A stretch of DNA of 64,000 nucleotides, from contig NZ_AUEF01000009.1 in assembly GCF_000425845.1 (NCBI RefSeq), positions 1-64,000 of the forward strand. Direction: 5' to 3'. This document shows positions 19,383-29,284 of the stretch, piece after piece. Made by a program: the position numbers and the translations under genes. Under the pieces are notes generated by a model, which was not told the origin of the DNA, did not search any database, and saw nothing but the letters and a program-made list of their open reading frames with translations. Each line of letters opens with the position of its first letter. Positions within the stretch are counted from its first letter, which is position 1. The stretch comes from Jeotgalicoccus psychrophilus DSM 19085 (GTDB lineage: Bacteria; Bacillota; Bacilli; Staphylococcales; Salinicoccaceae).

Positions 19383-20723
19383 TTATGCTTTTCTCTTCCT
19401 GTAAACAATTACGGCAATAACCGCAGCAAGGATAATCCCTGCTCCAATTGCTATTTTAATTATCTTATCCTGCAGTTCCTGTTTTCTAGCTTCTTCAGCA
19501 GCTTTTTCACGTTCTGCCGCTTCAAGCGCTGCCTGTTCTTCAGCGGCTATTCTTTCTTCTTCAGCTTTTCTCTCTGCTTCTTCACGGGCTTCCTGTTCTT
19601 CACGCAGGCGCTGTTCTTCCGCTTCACGCTGCGCCGTTTCATCGGCTTCCCATTTCTCTTCCAGATTGCTGTTTAAATTATCGACTTCAGCCTGCTTCAG
19701 GTTTTCATCGCTGGCGATATAACTTTTCGAGTTGGCCAGTGCACGGGTTAATGTTTCTCCCATTTCACGGTCAGTATACGCTGCTTCCACTTCTGCAATT
19801 GTCGCTTCAAGTGCCGATGTATCGGCATCCGGTATACTGCCTGTCAGCGCTGAACGTGTATATGATTTATACAGTTCTTCGCCGCTGGCGTTTTTCGCTA
19901 CAATATGAAAGTCATAAGTCGTATCTGTATTTAATCCTTCTATTATGAAACTGCTGCCTGCTGTTGTTCCGACAGATTCACCGTTACGGAACATTTCGTA
20001 TTCCACTGCATCTTCGTGCGCATCCCAATACATCGTCGCAGTGTTTCCTGTAACTTCTCCGGTTGATAAAATCCGGTGGTTAAAGTCATCGAAGAATGCA
20101 TGAGTTCTCGGCGCTTTCTCCGCCAATTCTGCACGCGATTCCGCTGTGTAGTAATACATCGCGAATGTTTCACCGAAATATTCGCCGACCATATCGTAAT
20201 ACTCACGCTGCGAATTGCTGTTCATCAGCTGATCCACCTCAGCAGCATGAATTGCTCTGAACTCCTCAGTCTCACTGACCTGCACACCGACCGTAAATGA
20301 ATCGACGACATGTCCGTATTCATGGAGTTCCAGATTAATCGTCGAATGTCCTCTGCCGTATTCACTGTAGCCGATCCGTGCCATCGACACATGACCGCCT
20401 GCCCCAGGTATGTCATCCCAGGAGTTTGTATGGCCTCTCGGTACTACTCCTTTTAAATGTGCAAATTCCGGCTGTTCAGTAATCGGTGTATCCGCAAGAA
20501 TAAATACAGCACCGTTGTTATTAGTCTGATATAAAATTTGGTTTTCTACATTATTCATACGGCTAATCATCCGCTGTGCTTCTTGCCAGCTTTCGTCAGA
20601 TGATGCACGAACATCAACCATATTTTGCAAATACGGGTTGATTGCTTCCTGTGCATTAGCATTTGGTACCCAAAACAATAATATTACCAGTGTAAATAAC
20701 GTAACTCTCCTAGCTGCCCTCAT
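19383..20723 (-). CDS. Secreted, membrane-anchored HEXXH metalloprotease-like protein
   Basis: 446 aa. A signal peptide ends around ANA (residue ~25). A zinc-peptidase segment has HEYGH and a downstream EYFGETFAMYYY, resembling the lethal-factor-like (ATLF) domain. A fibronectin type III-like domain with GLNTDTTYDF follows, then a highly charged Glu/Ala/Arg coiled coil, a C-terminal membrane helix and RKRKA. No LPXTG, so it is anchored by the helix. ATG at 20723 with GGAG eight bases upstream is preferred over the GTG at 20732. Substrate unknown. Confidence 0.75.
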   Translation of the reverse strand: MRAARRVTLFTLVILLFWVPNANAQEAINPYLQNMVDVRASSDESWQEAQRMISRMNNVENQILYQTNNNGAVFILADTPITEQPEFAHLKGVVPRGHTNSWDDIPGAGGHVSMARIGYSEYGRGHSTINLELHEYGHVVDSFTVGVQVSETEEFRAIHAAEVDQLMNSNSQREYYDMVGEYFGETFAMYYYTAESRAELAEKAPRTHAFFDDFNHRILSTGEVTGNTATMYWDAHEDAVEYEMFRNGESVGTTAGSSFIIEGLNTDTTYDFHIVAKNASGEELYKSYTRSALTGSIPDADTSALEATIAEVEAAYTDREMGETLTRALANSKSYIASDENLKQAEVDNLNSNLEEKWEADETAQREAEEQRLREEQEAREEAERKAEEERIAAEEQAALEAAEREKAAEEARKQELQDKIIKIAIGAGIILAAVIAVIVYRKRKA

Positions 20724-20741
20724 CACTATCACTCCGAACTT

Positions 20742-21014
20742 TTAGAACTCGTAATTCGTTTCCATATCCCATTCCTGAATTTTATAATCTCTCGCACCCA
20801 GCGAAATGTAGGGATCCTGCTCTGCGAGTGAAACCGCTGACGCCTCATCTTCAGCACGGTAAATAATAAGACCGCCTGAACCATCGGTGAAGCGCCCGTT
20901 CATCAGCACCGTGCCCGCATCTCTTTGACGTGTCAGAAAGTCCAGATGCTCCGGTCTATGTACACGTGATAATTCTTCATCTTTCATCGATAATAATACT
21001 GCGAAATACTTCAT
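20742..21014 (-). CDS. YciI-family protein
   Basis: 90 aa ferredoxin-like fold. Conserved His in RPEHLDFL, an Asp/Gly-rich turn (GRFTDGSGG) and the DPY motif. Function is undefined for most members. AAGGAGATGAAGTG precedes the ATG. Ends 18 bp before the metalloprotease-like start and may be co-transcribed with it. Confidence 0.82.
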   Translation of the reverse strand: MKYFAVLLSMKDEELSRVHRPEHLDFLTRQRDAGTVLMNGRFTDGSGGLIIYRAEDEASAVSLAEQDPYISLGARDYKIQEWDMETNYEF

Positions 21015-21049
21015 CACTTCATCTCCTTACCAGTAATATACACTAAATG

Positions 21050-21073
21050 AAAACAGACTGGAAACTCCAGCCT
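21050..21073 (-). terminator. Terminator of the thioredoxin-fold gene
   Basis: AGGCTGGA-GTT-TCCAGTCT hairpin on the minus strand followed by GTTTTCATTT; overlaps the stop codon. Confidence 0.65.
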
Positions 21074-21605
21074 ATTTCAGTGACTCTATACGCTCTGTTA
21101 AGATTTTGCTGATTTCTTCTTTACTCTGCTCTGCCGGTTTATAAGCAGTCAGGTGCTCGCCATTTATAAATACTGTCGGAACAATCTTCAGTCCGCGTTC
21201 ATTAAAATCTTCGAGCACTGCCGCACCGCGTTCATACGCCGCAGTTTTTTCAGGTAGCCCCAATGTATCTTCACACATTTCGAGTGTTTTTCTGAAACTC
21301 TTCACCCAAGATTCCTGGGTCTGGAATAATTTCTTCATTGCGGCAAAACCTTCTACTGGATCATCGTGGTCGACATAGTTATTAGCAACAGTTCCGCGGA
21401 GCAGCTGCTCCTTCGTCCGGTCTACATGCTTAACTACAAATTTCACGTGACCGCTGTCTGTATACGGTTTAATCACTTCAGATGCAATTTCAAAAAACTT
21501 CGCACTGTACGGACACCCAAGATTCACAAAAGCTTCCACTTCAATCGATGCGTTCTCGAGCCCCACTGTTAAGTATTCTATATCAGCAGTATATCTGTTC
21601 TTCAC
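21072..21605 (-). CDS. DsbA-like thioredoxin-fold protein, monothiol
   Basis: 177 aa, DsbA/thioredoxin_4 fold. The active-site position reads GCPYS, with one cysteine only (CXXS rather than CXXC). The cis-proline loop VPTVFING is intact. No signal peptide or membrane helix, so it is probably cytoplasmic. A CXXS enzyme is more likely an isomerase or glutathione/bacillithiol-linked reductase than an oxidase (inference). Start is GTG after GGGGGAG. Confidence 0.78.
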   Translation of the reverse strand: MKNRYTADIEYLTVGLENASIEVEAFVNLGCPYSAKFFEIASEVIKPYTDSGHVKFVVKHVDRTKEQLLRGTVANNYVDHDDPVEGFAAMKKLFQTQESWVKSFRKTLEMCEDTLGLPEKTAAYERGAAVLEDFNERGLKIVPTVFINGEHLTAYKPAEQSKEEISKILTERIESLK

Positions 21606-21675
21606 AAAAACTCCCCCAATTTTTATTTCGCTTAGTACTAAACATACCCAAATTCACTGCTGCGCAATCTCATTA

Positions 21676-21717
21676 ATAAAAGAGAACAGACACTTTCCCG
21701 GGCGGAAAGTGCCTGTT
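21676..21717 (-). terminator. Terminator of the second M20 gene
   Basis: AACAG-CACTTTCC / GGAAAGTG-CTGTT stem with one mismatch and a CGGGC-type loop, followed by CTCTTTTATT on the minus strand. Confidence 0.75.
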
Positions 21718-21819
21718 AAGGGGTTATATATTTTAAAACAGCTAAGCAAATTTAATTATCTTCTAAAATATCATTACTTCATTATCAATGTCAATATGTT
21801 TTCAGAAAATTCAGCATTT

Positions 21820-23007
21820 TTAATTTGCATCTAAATAATCATAAGCAAACTGGGTGAGTATCGCCGCCCCGTAATGCAGCGCATCTTCATCTACATTGAA
21901 TTTCGGGTGGTGGTTCGGATACGCGGTATCTTCACCGCCATTTGTCCCCAGTCTGAAGAATACGCCGGGGACTTCACGTGCAAAGAAAGAGAAATCTTCG
22001 CCGCCCATGCTCGGATTAACATCGAGCAGCTGTCCTTCTCCGAGTATTTTATCGACTGTTGTTCTGAGTGTCGGAATTAAGGCCGGATCATTAAATACTG
22101 ACGGATAGCCGTATGTGTATTCCAGCTCATATGACGCCCCCATCCCGCTCGTGATACCGTTTAAGTATTCATGCATTGTTTCTTTCACCTTCGGACGGAG
22201 TTCAGGATTTAACAAGCGGACTGTTCCTTCCAGTGTGACTTCAGGCGCAATGACATTTCTTGCAAAGCCCCCTTCAATTTTCCCTATCGTAAGCACAATA
22301 TTTTCAAGCGGATCAATATTTCTGCTGACAATCTGCTGCAGAGACGCAATGACTGTTGAGGATATCGCTATCGGATCAATTGATAAATGAGGGTGCGCCG
22401 CGTGCCCGCCTTTACCGATAATTTTAATATCGAAAGAATCTGTACATGCTGTCGCAAATCCTTCTGTAATTGAAGTTTCCCCGCTTTTAATCGTCGGATG
22501 GACATGCAGTCCCGCTACAGCATCCACATCGGGATTTTTCAAAGCGCCTTCCTGCACCATAACATCAGCTCCGCCGTACCCTTCTTCCGCCGGCTGAAAC
22601 AAGAGCTTGATGTTACCGCGTTCCGGCGGATTTTCACTGATGATATGAGCAGCTCCGAGCAGTATCGCTGTGTGAGCATCATGACCACAGAGATGACCCA
22701 CACCGTCCACGGTTGATTTATATTCTGTCTCGCCTTCTTCCTGAATCGGCAGAGCATCCATATCGGCACGCAGAGCCACCGTCGGCCCTTCCGTTTTTCC
22801 TTTTAACGTCGCAACCAATCCTGTTTTCGCTACCGGGTACTCAATTTCAAAATTGAGTTTCTCCAGTTTTTCTTTTACAAATTCCGCTGTTTTGTATTCT
22901 TCAAATGATAATTCCGGGTGCCTATGCAAATGTCTGCGCCATTCGATGATTTTATCTTTTAATTCTTCTGCGTAAGGTAAACTAGTATGATTACTCAAAT
23001 ACTGCAT
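21820..23007 (-). CDS. M20-family amidohydrolase (second copy)
   Basis: 395 aa. Zinc and catalytic motifs: HLCGHDAHTAILLG, LLFQPAEEGYGGA and MGGEDFSFF. Related to but clearly diverged from the 6-kb copy. Probably an N-acyl-amino-acid or hippurate-type amidohydrolase. The annotated ATG abuts AAAGGGG; a TTG three codons later has better spacing. Next to an AEC transporter gene, now frameshifted. Confidence 0.85.
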   Translation of the reverse strand: MQYLSNHTSLPYAEELKDKIIEWRRHLHRHPELSFEEYKTAEFVKEKLEKLNFEIEYPVAKTGLVATLKGKTEGPTVALRADMDALPIQEEGETEYKSTVDGVGHLCGHDAHTAILLGAAHIISENPPERGNIKLLFQPAEEGYGGADVMVQEGALKNPDVDAVAGLHVHPTIKSGETSITEGFATACTDSFDIKIIGKGGHAAHPHLSIDPIAISSTVIASLQQIVSRNIDPLENIVLTIGKIEGGFARNVIAPEVTLEGTVRLLNPELRPKVKETMHEYLNGITSGMGASYELEYTYGYPSVFNDPALIPTLRTTVDKILGEGQLLDVNPSMGGEDFSFFAREVPGVFFRLGTNGGEDTAYPNHHPKFNVDEDALHYGAAILTQFAYDYLDAN

Positions 23008-23105
23008 CCCCTTTAATATTAATTTGATTTAAACCTACCTTAGGCGAATAATCATGTCAATCAATAGTCTGAATAATCTATTAAAAAGAACAGTTAGATT
23101 TACGC

Positions 23106-24019
23106 CTATACACCAATTCCAAGAACGAAGAGCCAGACTGGCAGAGCTATCAGGCTTAACAGCGTGGTGATAAAAGCCCCAAGGGAGACGGTGTCCGGTT
23201 TCGTATTATATGCCGCAGCAATCATCGTTGCATTCGCTGCGACCGGCATCGCGTTCAGTATGATAAAGACCAGTTTAAACGTATCGTCAATCGGCATGAA
23301 TAAAGTCAGTACCATTGCAATGACGGGCGACACAACCATACGCATTGTCACAAGCCCTGTAACTTCAGTGATTCTACTGTGACCCATTTTCATTTCAGCG
23401 AGCTGCATACCTAATATCAGCATGACGATTGGAATCGATGCCGCACCGAGCATTTCAATAATTTCCATAAATGCCGGCGGGATTTCGAAGTTTATCAGCT
23501 GCAGTACAATCGCAATGACTACTGCATATATTACGGGTACACGCATAACGCTCCTTAGACCTTCACGCACGGTAATTGCTGCACCGTTGCCGTACGATGC
23601 TATAAAGATTCCAACCGTGCTGATAATAAATGTATGAATAACTGTCAGCATAATTGCATAATCAAATGCCGCGGCATTTATCGCAAACAGGACGACCGGT
23701 GCACCGTAGTTTCCGCTGTTTGGAAACAGCACGCCAAGCAGCATCGCACCGATTTCCGCTCTGCCGTATTTTAGAAATCTCGCAATCACTATAGTAATTG
23801 CTGTTAAAATCAGCATTAAAATTACCGAGAACAGCAGCGCATATAAAAATTCCCCGTCCAGCGGATTCGTATAAAATGTCGTAAAGGCCAGTGCGGGAAA
23901 TAATATGTAAAGCGAGACGGATGACACAGATTTAATGTCCATTTTCAAAAGTTTTTGTGCGGTAAAGCCAATCACAAAACCAGGAATACAGGCACGACAA
24001 TCATTAATAATGACAGCAT
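23106..24019 (-). pseudogene. Auxin efflux carrier (AEC) family transporter, frameshifted
   Basis: The intact part (289 codons from 23975) lacks the first helix. That helix is encoded just upstream in another frame: ATG at 24019, preceded by GAAGGGG, gives MLSLLMIVVPVFLV and then a stop. One extra base in the T4 run at 23976-23979 (AAAA on the plus strand) would join it to VIGFTAQKLLKMD. The GTG at 23975 has no SD. So this is a one-base deletion in a homopolymer (real or a read error). The family exports organic acids or auxin-like compounds. Confidence 0.78.
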
Positions 24020-24284
24020 TGGCATTCCCCTTCTATATACTATGTTTTATTTTATTCTATCATCACTGTCAAAATCAGCTGAAATTATAATAGAAATAAT
24101 TTTATATTTATTTTAAATTTACACTATAAAATTTCATTGTAAGTTTTCACAATACATTACAGAACATGTGTAAAATCAAATTTTTCATATGTGAAAAACC
24201 GAGGGCAAACTGAAATATATTAATCGTTATGTTATAGTTATAAAGTATAAATTTGCTCAACTTTATAAAGTAAAGGAGACAACT

Positions 24285-25439
24285 ATGTTAAGTATAAAGA
24301 ATTTAACTAAGATTTACGGCGGCAATAAGACAGCCGTTAACGACATTTCTCTCGATATCGATGAAGGTGAATTTATCGCGTTTATCGGTACAAGCGGCAG
24401 CGGTAAAACGACTGCGCTTCGCATGATTAACCGGATGATTGAAGCGACTTCCGGCACGATTACAATAAACGGTGAAGATATTACAAAGAAAAATCCCGTG
24501 GAACTCCGCCGCAGCATCGGCTATGTAATTCAGCAGATTGGCCTCTTACCGCATATGACGATTAAAGAGAATATCACTTTAGTCCCGCGACTTTTAAAAT
24601 GGTCCGACGAAGATAAAGATAAAAAAGCAAAAGAATTAATTAAGCTCGTCGATCTGCCGGAAGAATTTTTAGACCGCTATCCTTCTGAACTTTCAGGCGG
24701 ACAGCAGCAGCGTATCGGTGTTGTCAGAGCACTCGCAGCCGAACAGGACATTATACTTATGGACGAACCTTTCGGGGCACTTGATCCAATTACACGCGAT
24801 ACATTACAGGACCTGGTTAAAGAACTTCAGCAGAAACTGGGCAAAACATTTATTTTTGTTACTCACGATATGGATGAAGCGATAAAACTCGCAGACAGAA
24901 TTTGTATTATGAGCCACGGCGACATTATTCAGTTTGACACACCTGACGAAATTCTGCGCAATCCGGCAAATGACTTCGTCCGCGATTTTATCGGTGAAGG
25001 CCGCCTGATCCAAGACAGACCGAATATGCGTACTGTTGCAGATGCAATGATTACGCCCGTCAGCATTACTATCGACAAGTCTATTAACGATTGTATTGCA
25101 CTGATGCGCGAAAAACGCATCGATACAATTCTTATTACCGACAGTCATAAAAAGCTGCTCGGCTTTATCGATATTGAAGACATTAACGATGGCTACCGTA
25201 AAGGTATGGATATCGTTGACTTAATGGGTCGCGATATTTACAAAATCGGCATCGATTCAAAACTCCAGGATTCTGTCCGCACGATTTTAAAACGTAACGT
25301 CAGAAACATTCCTGTAGTCGATGATAATAATACATTAATCGGCTTAATCACGCGCTCTAACTTAGTAGATATCGTGTACGACACAATCTGGGGCGAGGAG
25401 ACGGCTGCTCCGGTTACGTCAGGAGCTGATGAAGTATGA
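24285..25439 (+). CDS. opuCA: Glycine betaine/carnitine/choline ABC transporter ATPase OpuCA
   Basis: 384 aa. Walker A GTSGSGKT, signature LSGGQQQR, Walker B IILMDEPFGALDP and H-loop FVTHD. Two C-terminal CBS domains (about residues 250-375) sense ionic strength in this family. It energises uptake of compatible solutes. AAAGGAG precedes the ATG. First of four overlapping or closely spaced opuC genes; its end overlaps opuCB by 4 bp (ATGA). Confidence 0.93.
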   Translation: MLSIKNLTKIYGGNKTAVNDISLDIDEGEFIAFIGTSGSGKTTALRMINRMIEATSGTITINGEDITKKNPVELRRSIGYVIQQIGLLPHMTIKENITLVPRLLKWSDEDKDKKAKELIKLVDLPEEFLDRYPSELSGGQQQRIGVVRALAAEQDIILMDEPFGALDPITRDTLQDLVKELQQKLGKTFIFVTHDMDEAIKLADRICIMSHGDIIQFDTPDEILRNPANDFVRDFIGEGRLIQDRPNMRTVADAMITPVSITIDKSINDCIALMREKRIDTILITDSHKKLLGFIDIEDINDGYRKGMDIVDLMGRDIYKIGIDSKLQDSVRTILKRNVRNIPVVDDNNTLIGLITRSNLVDIVYDTIWGEETAAPVTSGADEV

Positions 25440-26071
25440 TGGAATTTTTAAGTGTAAACGGCTCAGAACTGCTCGTTAAAACCTGGGAACACTTTTACCT
25501 GTCAATTATTTCATTAATTATTGGTGTTCTGATCGCTGTGCCTTTAGGCATGTCGATTGCCAATACTAAAAAATTAAGTAACTATGTCCTAACTACTGCA
25601 GGCGTGCTGCAGACTGTACCGACACTCGCAGTGCTCGCGCTGATGATTCCGCTCTTTGGAGTCGGACGCGTACCGGCGATTATCGCGCTTAGCGCCTATA
25701 TCCTCCTGCCAATTTTAAATAATACGATTATCGGTGTTAAAAACATTGATCCAAACGTCAGAGAAGCAGCGAAAAGTATGGGCATGACACGTATGCAGCT
25801 AATATGGAATGTCGAACTGCCGATCGCCATACCGCTGATTTTAAGCGGTATCAGATTATCATCGGTCTATGTCATTTCATGGGCAACACTGGCCAGCTAC
25901 ATCGGTGCCGGCGGTCTTGGAGACTTTGTTTTCAACGGATTGAACTCGTACCAGCCTGAACTGATTATCAGTGCTGCCGTTATGGTTACCCTGCTCGCAC
26001 TCATTGCAGATTTTATTTTATCGCTGACAGAAAAATGGGCGACGCCAAAAGGTTTAAAAGTATCCCGATAG
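25436..26071 (+). CDS. opuCB: OpuC permease subunit OpuCB
   Basis: 211 aa, about five or six membrane helices, BPD_transp_1 fold. The EAA loop contacting OpuCA reads REAAKSMGMTRMQLIW. Paired with OpuCD as the membrane channel. Confidence 0.92.
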   Translation: MMEFLSVNGSELLVKTWEHFYLSIISLIIGVLIAVPLGMSIANTKKLSNYVLTTAGVLQTVPTLAVLALMIPLFGVGRVPAIIALSAYILLPILNNTIIGVKNIDPNVREAAKSMGMTRMQLIWNVELPIAIPLILSGIRLSSVYVISWATLASYIGAGGLGDFVFNGLNSYQPELIISAAVMVTLLALIADFILSLTEKWATPKGLKVSR

Positions 26072-26081
26072 GAGGAGTATC

Positions 26082-27011
26082 ATGAGACAAATGAAAAAAT
26101 TATTAGCCGTCGTACTGGTATCTCTGACTGTCTTATCCGGGTGCAGCCTGCCCGGTCTCAGCAGCAGTTCCAGTGATGGTATTGCAATCACATCAATGAC
26201 AACAACAGAATCACAGATTGTCTCTCACATGTCTCGCTTAATGATTGAACATTACAGCGACGGAGAAATCGAACCGACGATGATTAACAACCTCGGTTCA
26301 TCAACAATTCAGCACAATGCACTGCTCTCAGGAGATGCACAGGTATCCGGTGTACGCTATACCGGCACTGAGCTTACCGGCGTGTTAGACAAAGACCCCG
26401 AAAGCGATCCTGATGTTGCACTGGAACAGACACAGAAAGCTTTTGATGAAGATTTCGATATGAAATTTTACGACTCTTACGGTTTCGATAACACGTATGC
26501 CTTTATGGTAACGCGTGAAACTGCTGAAGAATACGATCTTGAAACGACATCAGATTTAGCCGACTACACGGATGAATTCGCAGTCGGCGTTGATACTTCA
26601 TGGTTCAATCGCCCAGGTGACGGTTATCCTGCATTCCAGGAAGCATACGGCTTCGAGTTCGACAATATCCGTGCGATGCAGATCAGTCTTGTATATGAAG
26701 CATTAAACACTGGCAGTCTGGACCTTGCACTCGGCTATACTACTGACGGCCGTATCCCCGCATATGATTTAGTTGTCCTGGAAGATGATTTACAGTTCTT
26801 CCCGCCGTATGATGCGTCACCATTTGCGACACATGAAATAATTGAAGAATATCCGGAAATTGACGATGCGCTATCTCGTCTGGTCGGCACAGTTTCAACA
26901 GAGACAATGCAGAATTTAAACTACCGTTCCGATGAAGAAGGCATTGAGCCTGCGCTCGTTGCGGAAGAATTTTTAGAAGAACACAACTACTTTGAAGAGG
27001 AAGGTGAATAA
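26082..27011 (+). CDS. opuCC: OpuC osmolyte-binding lipoprotein OpuCC
   Basis: 309 aa. Signal peptide with lipobox LSGC (Cys around 23), then an OpuAC/ProX-type binding domain. Binds quaternary-amine osmolytes outside the membrane and hands them to OpuCB/CD. GGAGGAG precedes the ATG. The tail is acidic (EEEGE). Confidence 0.92.
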   Translation: MRQMKKLLAVVLVSLTVLSGCSLPGLSSSSSDGIAITSMTTTESQIVSHMSRLMIEHYSDGEIEPTMINNLGSSTIQHNALLSGDAQVSGVRYTGTELTGVLDKDPESDPDVALEQTQKAFDEDFDMKFYDSYGFDNTYAFMVTRETAEEYDLETTSDLADYTDEFAVGVDTSWFNRPGDGYPAFQEAYGFEFDNIRAMQISLVYEALNTGSLDLALGYTTDGRIPAYDLVVLEDDLQFFPPYDASPFATHEIIEEYPEIDDALSRLVGTVSTETMQNLNYRSDEEGIEPALVAEEFLEEHNYFEEEGE

Positions 27012-27012
27012 T

Positions 27013-27702
27013 ATGACAGGTAATTTATTAACAGATTTATATAATTATTTCGTCAACAACTTCGCCTACCTGCTGAGCCTGTTTACAGACCACCTGCTGA
27101 TGAGTATTTACGGCGTGCTTTTTGCAGCAATCGTCGGTATTCCGATTGGGATTTTTATCGCGCGTTATGCGAAACTCTCAGGTGTTGTGATTACACTTGC
27201 GAATATTATCCAGACGATTCCCGCCCTCGCGATGCTGTCGATTTTAATGCTCGTTATGGGACTTGGTACAAATACGGTTATTCTGACGGTATTTCTGTAC
27301 GCACTCCTGCCGATTATTAAAAATACTTACTCAGGTATTACAGGTGTCGATAAAAATATTACCGACGCCGGGAAAAGTATGGGCATGACGCGCAACCAGG
27401 TACTGCGCATGATCGAGCTGCCGCTTGCACTGTCAGTGATTATCGGCGGACTCCGTATCGCTCTAGTCGTTGCCATCGGTATTGTTGCTATCGGTTCATT
27501 CATTGGTGCCCCGACGCTGTCTGATTTAATTATCCGCGGTACGAATGCAACTGACGGCACGGTATATATTTTGGCCGGTGCAATTCCAATCGCATTAATC
27601 GCGATTATGATCGACTTTGCGCTCCGCTTTCTGGAACGCAAACTCGATCCGACTTATAACCCGGACGATAAAACACCGAAAGCCCAAACGGTTAACGATT
27701 AA
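27013..27702 (+). CDS. opuCD: OpuC permease subunit OpuCD
   Basis: 229 aa, about six helices. EAA loop ITDAGKSMGMTRNQVLRM. The frame is open to 26992, but ATG at 27013 after GAGGAAGGTG is the supported start, leaving 1 bp after the opuCC stop. Last gene of the operon. Confidence 0.92.
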   Translation: MTGNLLTDLYNYFVNNFAYLLSLFTDHLLMSIYGVLFAAIVGIPIGIFIARYAKLSGVVITLANIIQTIPALAMLSILMLVMGLGTNTVILTVFLYALLPIIKNTYSGITGVDKNITDAGKSMGMTRNQVLRMIELPLALSVIIGGLRIALVVAIGIVAIGSFIGAPTLSDLIIRGTNATDGTVYILAGAIPIALIAIMIDFALRFLERKLDPTYNPDDKTPKAQTVND

Positions 27703-27708
27703 CATCTT

Positions 27709-27740
27709 TTCAGTCCTGCCGTTTTGGCGGGGCTGTTTTT
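27709..27740 (+). terminator. opuC operon terminator
   Basis: CAGTCCTGCC-GTTTT-GGCGGGGCTG followed by TTTTTTATT. Confidence 0.85.
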
Positions 27741-27767
27741 TATTAACTTATAAAAGGAGATTATCAG

Positions 27768-28544
27768 ATGGCTTTAATGCGAATTAATTTTTTCTCGGAA
27801 GCACTCGGTAAACATCATCACTTTAATTTAATACTGCCGGAGCAGCAAGAACATTATGATATTAGTGAGGTACCTTCCCACTTGCCGTCAGTGATGATAC
27901 TTCACGGTTTATCGAGCGATAACAATTCATATTTACGGTTTACGAATGTTGAACGCTACGCAAATGAACACAATATCGCAGTCATTTTACCGGATGGCGA
28001 CCACAGTTTCTATGCTAATATGCTGTACGGTCACAGCTATGCCGATCATATTATGGAAGTGTGGCGCTACGCCCACCAGGTATTCCCCTTGTCAAAAGAG
28101 CGGAAAGATAACTTTTTAGCCGGTCATTCCATGGGCGGTTTCGGAGTCATTAAAACAGCATTTGAGCAAGCTGAGCTCTTCGGGAAAGCATGCTTTATGT
28201 CCAGTGCGACTGACATCGAACGGCTGTTAAACTACGACTGGCCGGATTTTAAAATGTACGGTATCATCGGTGACGTTACAACAACAGCCGGCACTTCTCT
28301 AGATATTAAAAAGATTGTTAAAAATGGAATTGATGCAGCTGGAATTAAGGAACTTCCTGAGTTATACATGATGTGCGGCACTGAAGATTTCATATATAGC
28401 GATAACGTGGAGTTCAAAAAGTTTCTTGACTCTAAAGGTATTTCATTTAAATACGAGGAAGGTCCCGGGGAACACGACTACGCATACTGGGATCAAGGTA
28501 TCCTGAAAGCGATACAGTGGATGACGAAAAATGAGCAAGGCTGA
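27768..28544 (+). CDS. Alpha/beta-hydrolase esterase (esterase D / tributyrin esterase type)
   Basis: 258 aa. Nucleophile elbow GHSMGGFG, an oxyanion region in HGLSSDNNSY, and likely catalytic Asp (CGTEDF) and His (GEHDYAYWD). Resembles the FGH/EstA group that cleaves short acyl esters. Cytoplasmic, as no signal peptide is seen. AAAAGGAG precedes the ATG. Confidence 0.85.
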   Translation: MALMRINFFSEALGKHHHFNLILPEQQEHYDISEVPSHLPSVMILHGLSSDNNSYLRFTNVERYANEHNIAVILPDGDHSFYANMLYGHSYADHIMEVWRYAHQVFPLSKERKDNFLAGHSMGGFGVIKTAFEQAELFGKACFMSSATDIERLLNYDWPDFKMYGIIGDVTTTAGTSLDIKKIVKNGIDAAGIKELPELYMMCGTEDFIYSDNVEFKKFLDSKGISFKYEEGPGEHDYAYWDQGILKAIQWMTKNEQG

Positions 28545-28564
28545 AATCAGCCTTGCTCATTTTT
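28532..28564. terminator. Bidirectional terminator
   Basis: GAGCAAGGCTG-AAAT-CAGCCTTGCTC with T runs both ways; overlaps the esterase stop codon and faces the convergent MOSC gene. Confidence 0.85.
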
Positions 28565-28567
28565 TTA

Positions 28568-29278
28568 TTATACGTTGGGTCCGTAGAGTCGTTTTGAGTC
28601 ATCTATCTGTTCTCCGGCAAGCAGTTTATCGAGTGTTGATTTCCAGCTTGGCGGCGTATATTCAGAATCCCGCAGATTCTCCATCAGACCAATATTTCCA
28701 CGATTATGGTACAGAACTTCGTTCATCCGGGCAATCGTCCATTCCGGACATGGTCGTTCGATCAATTTAAATGTATCGCCGGCTTGGATATTACCTTCTT
28801 TAAGCACACGGAAATACCAGCCGGTACGGCCTGTATCTTCAATTTTCTTCGCTAAATCGATATCCTGATGACGGCGTGCCGGTTTCCAGCACGGCCGGCG
28901 CGGCTGCGATACTTGAATTACTGCTTCACCAAGTTCGTATATATCGCCGATGTGCACAGTCGTTTCATCCATATGCATGACCGCAATATTTTCACCGTTG
29001 CCTCCGGCTTTAATATCCGGATTGCCGAGCTCGCGCTGCCATTTATCGTAATGAGCCAGACTGTACGCAAATAATGCTTTTTCAGCGCCGCCGTGATTTT
29101 TCTTATCTGCACATTCATCGCCTTTCAGCCCTTCTTCAGATAAAAATATAGGCTCATCTGTCTCACTTTTAAACGCGCCGGTTTTCCACTGCTGATCCAT
29201 TTTACTCTTTGCTTCAGGATTTCCAATAGTCTTTACTCTGCCTTTGTAAAGTGTATGAATTTTTCCGTAGATCGACAT
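28568..29278 (-). CDS. MOSC-domain protein (YiiM-like)
   Basis: 236 aa. Conserved NHGGAEKALFAY, a GENI motif, and a cysteine in RPCWKPARR. MOSC proteins carry sulfur or act as molybdenum-cofactor-dependent reductases with partner subunits; this is a stand-alone member. ATG at 29278 with AAGGAA upstream is preferred to the GTG one codon before. Immediately follows an FAH-family gene on the same strand. Confidence 0.83.
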   Translation of the reverse strand: MSIYGKIHTLYKGRVKTIGNPEAKSKMDQQWKTGAFKSETDEPIFLSEEGLKGDECADKKNHGGAEKALFAYSLAHYDKWQRELGNPDIKAGGNGENIAVMHMDETTVHIGDIYELGEAVIQVSQPRRPCWKPARRHQDIDLAKKIEDTGRTGWYFRVLKEGNIQAGDTFKLIERPCPEWTIARMNEVLYHNRGNIGLMENLRDSEYTPPSWKSTLDKLLAGEQIDDSKRLYGPNV

Positions 29279-29284
29279 CACGCA

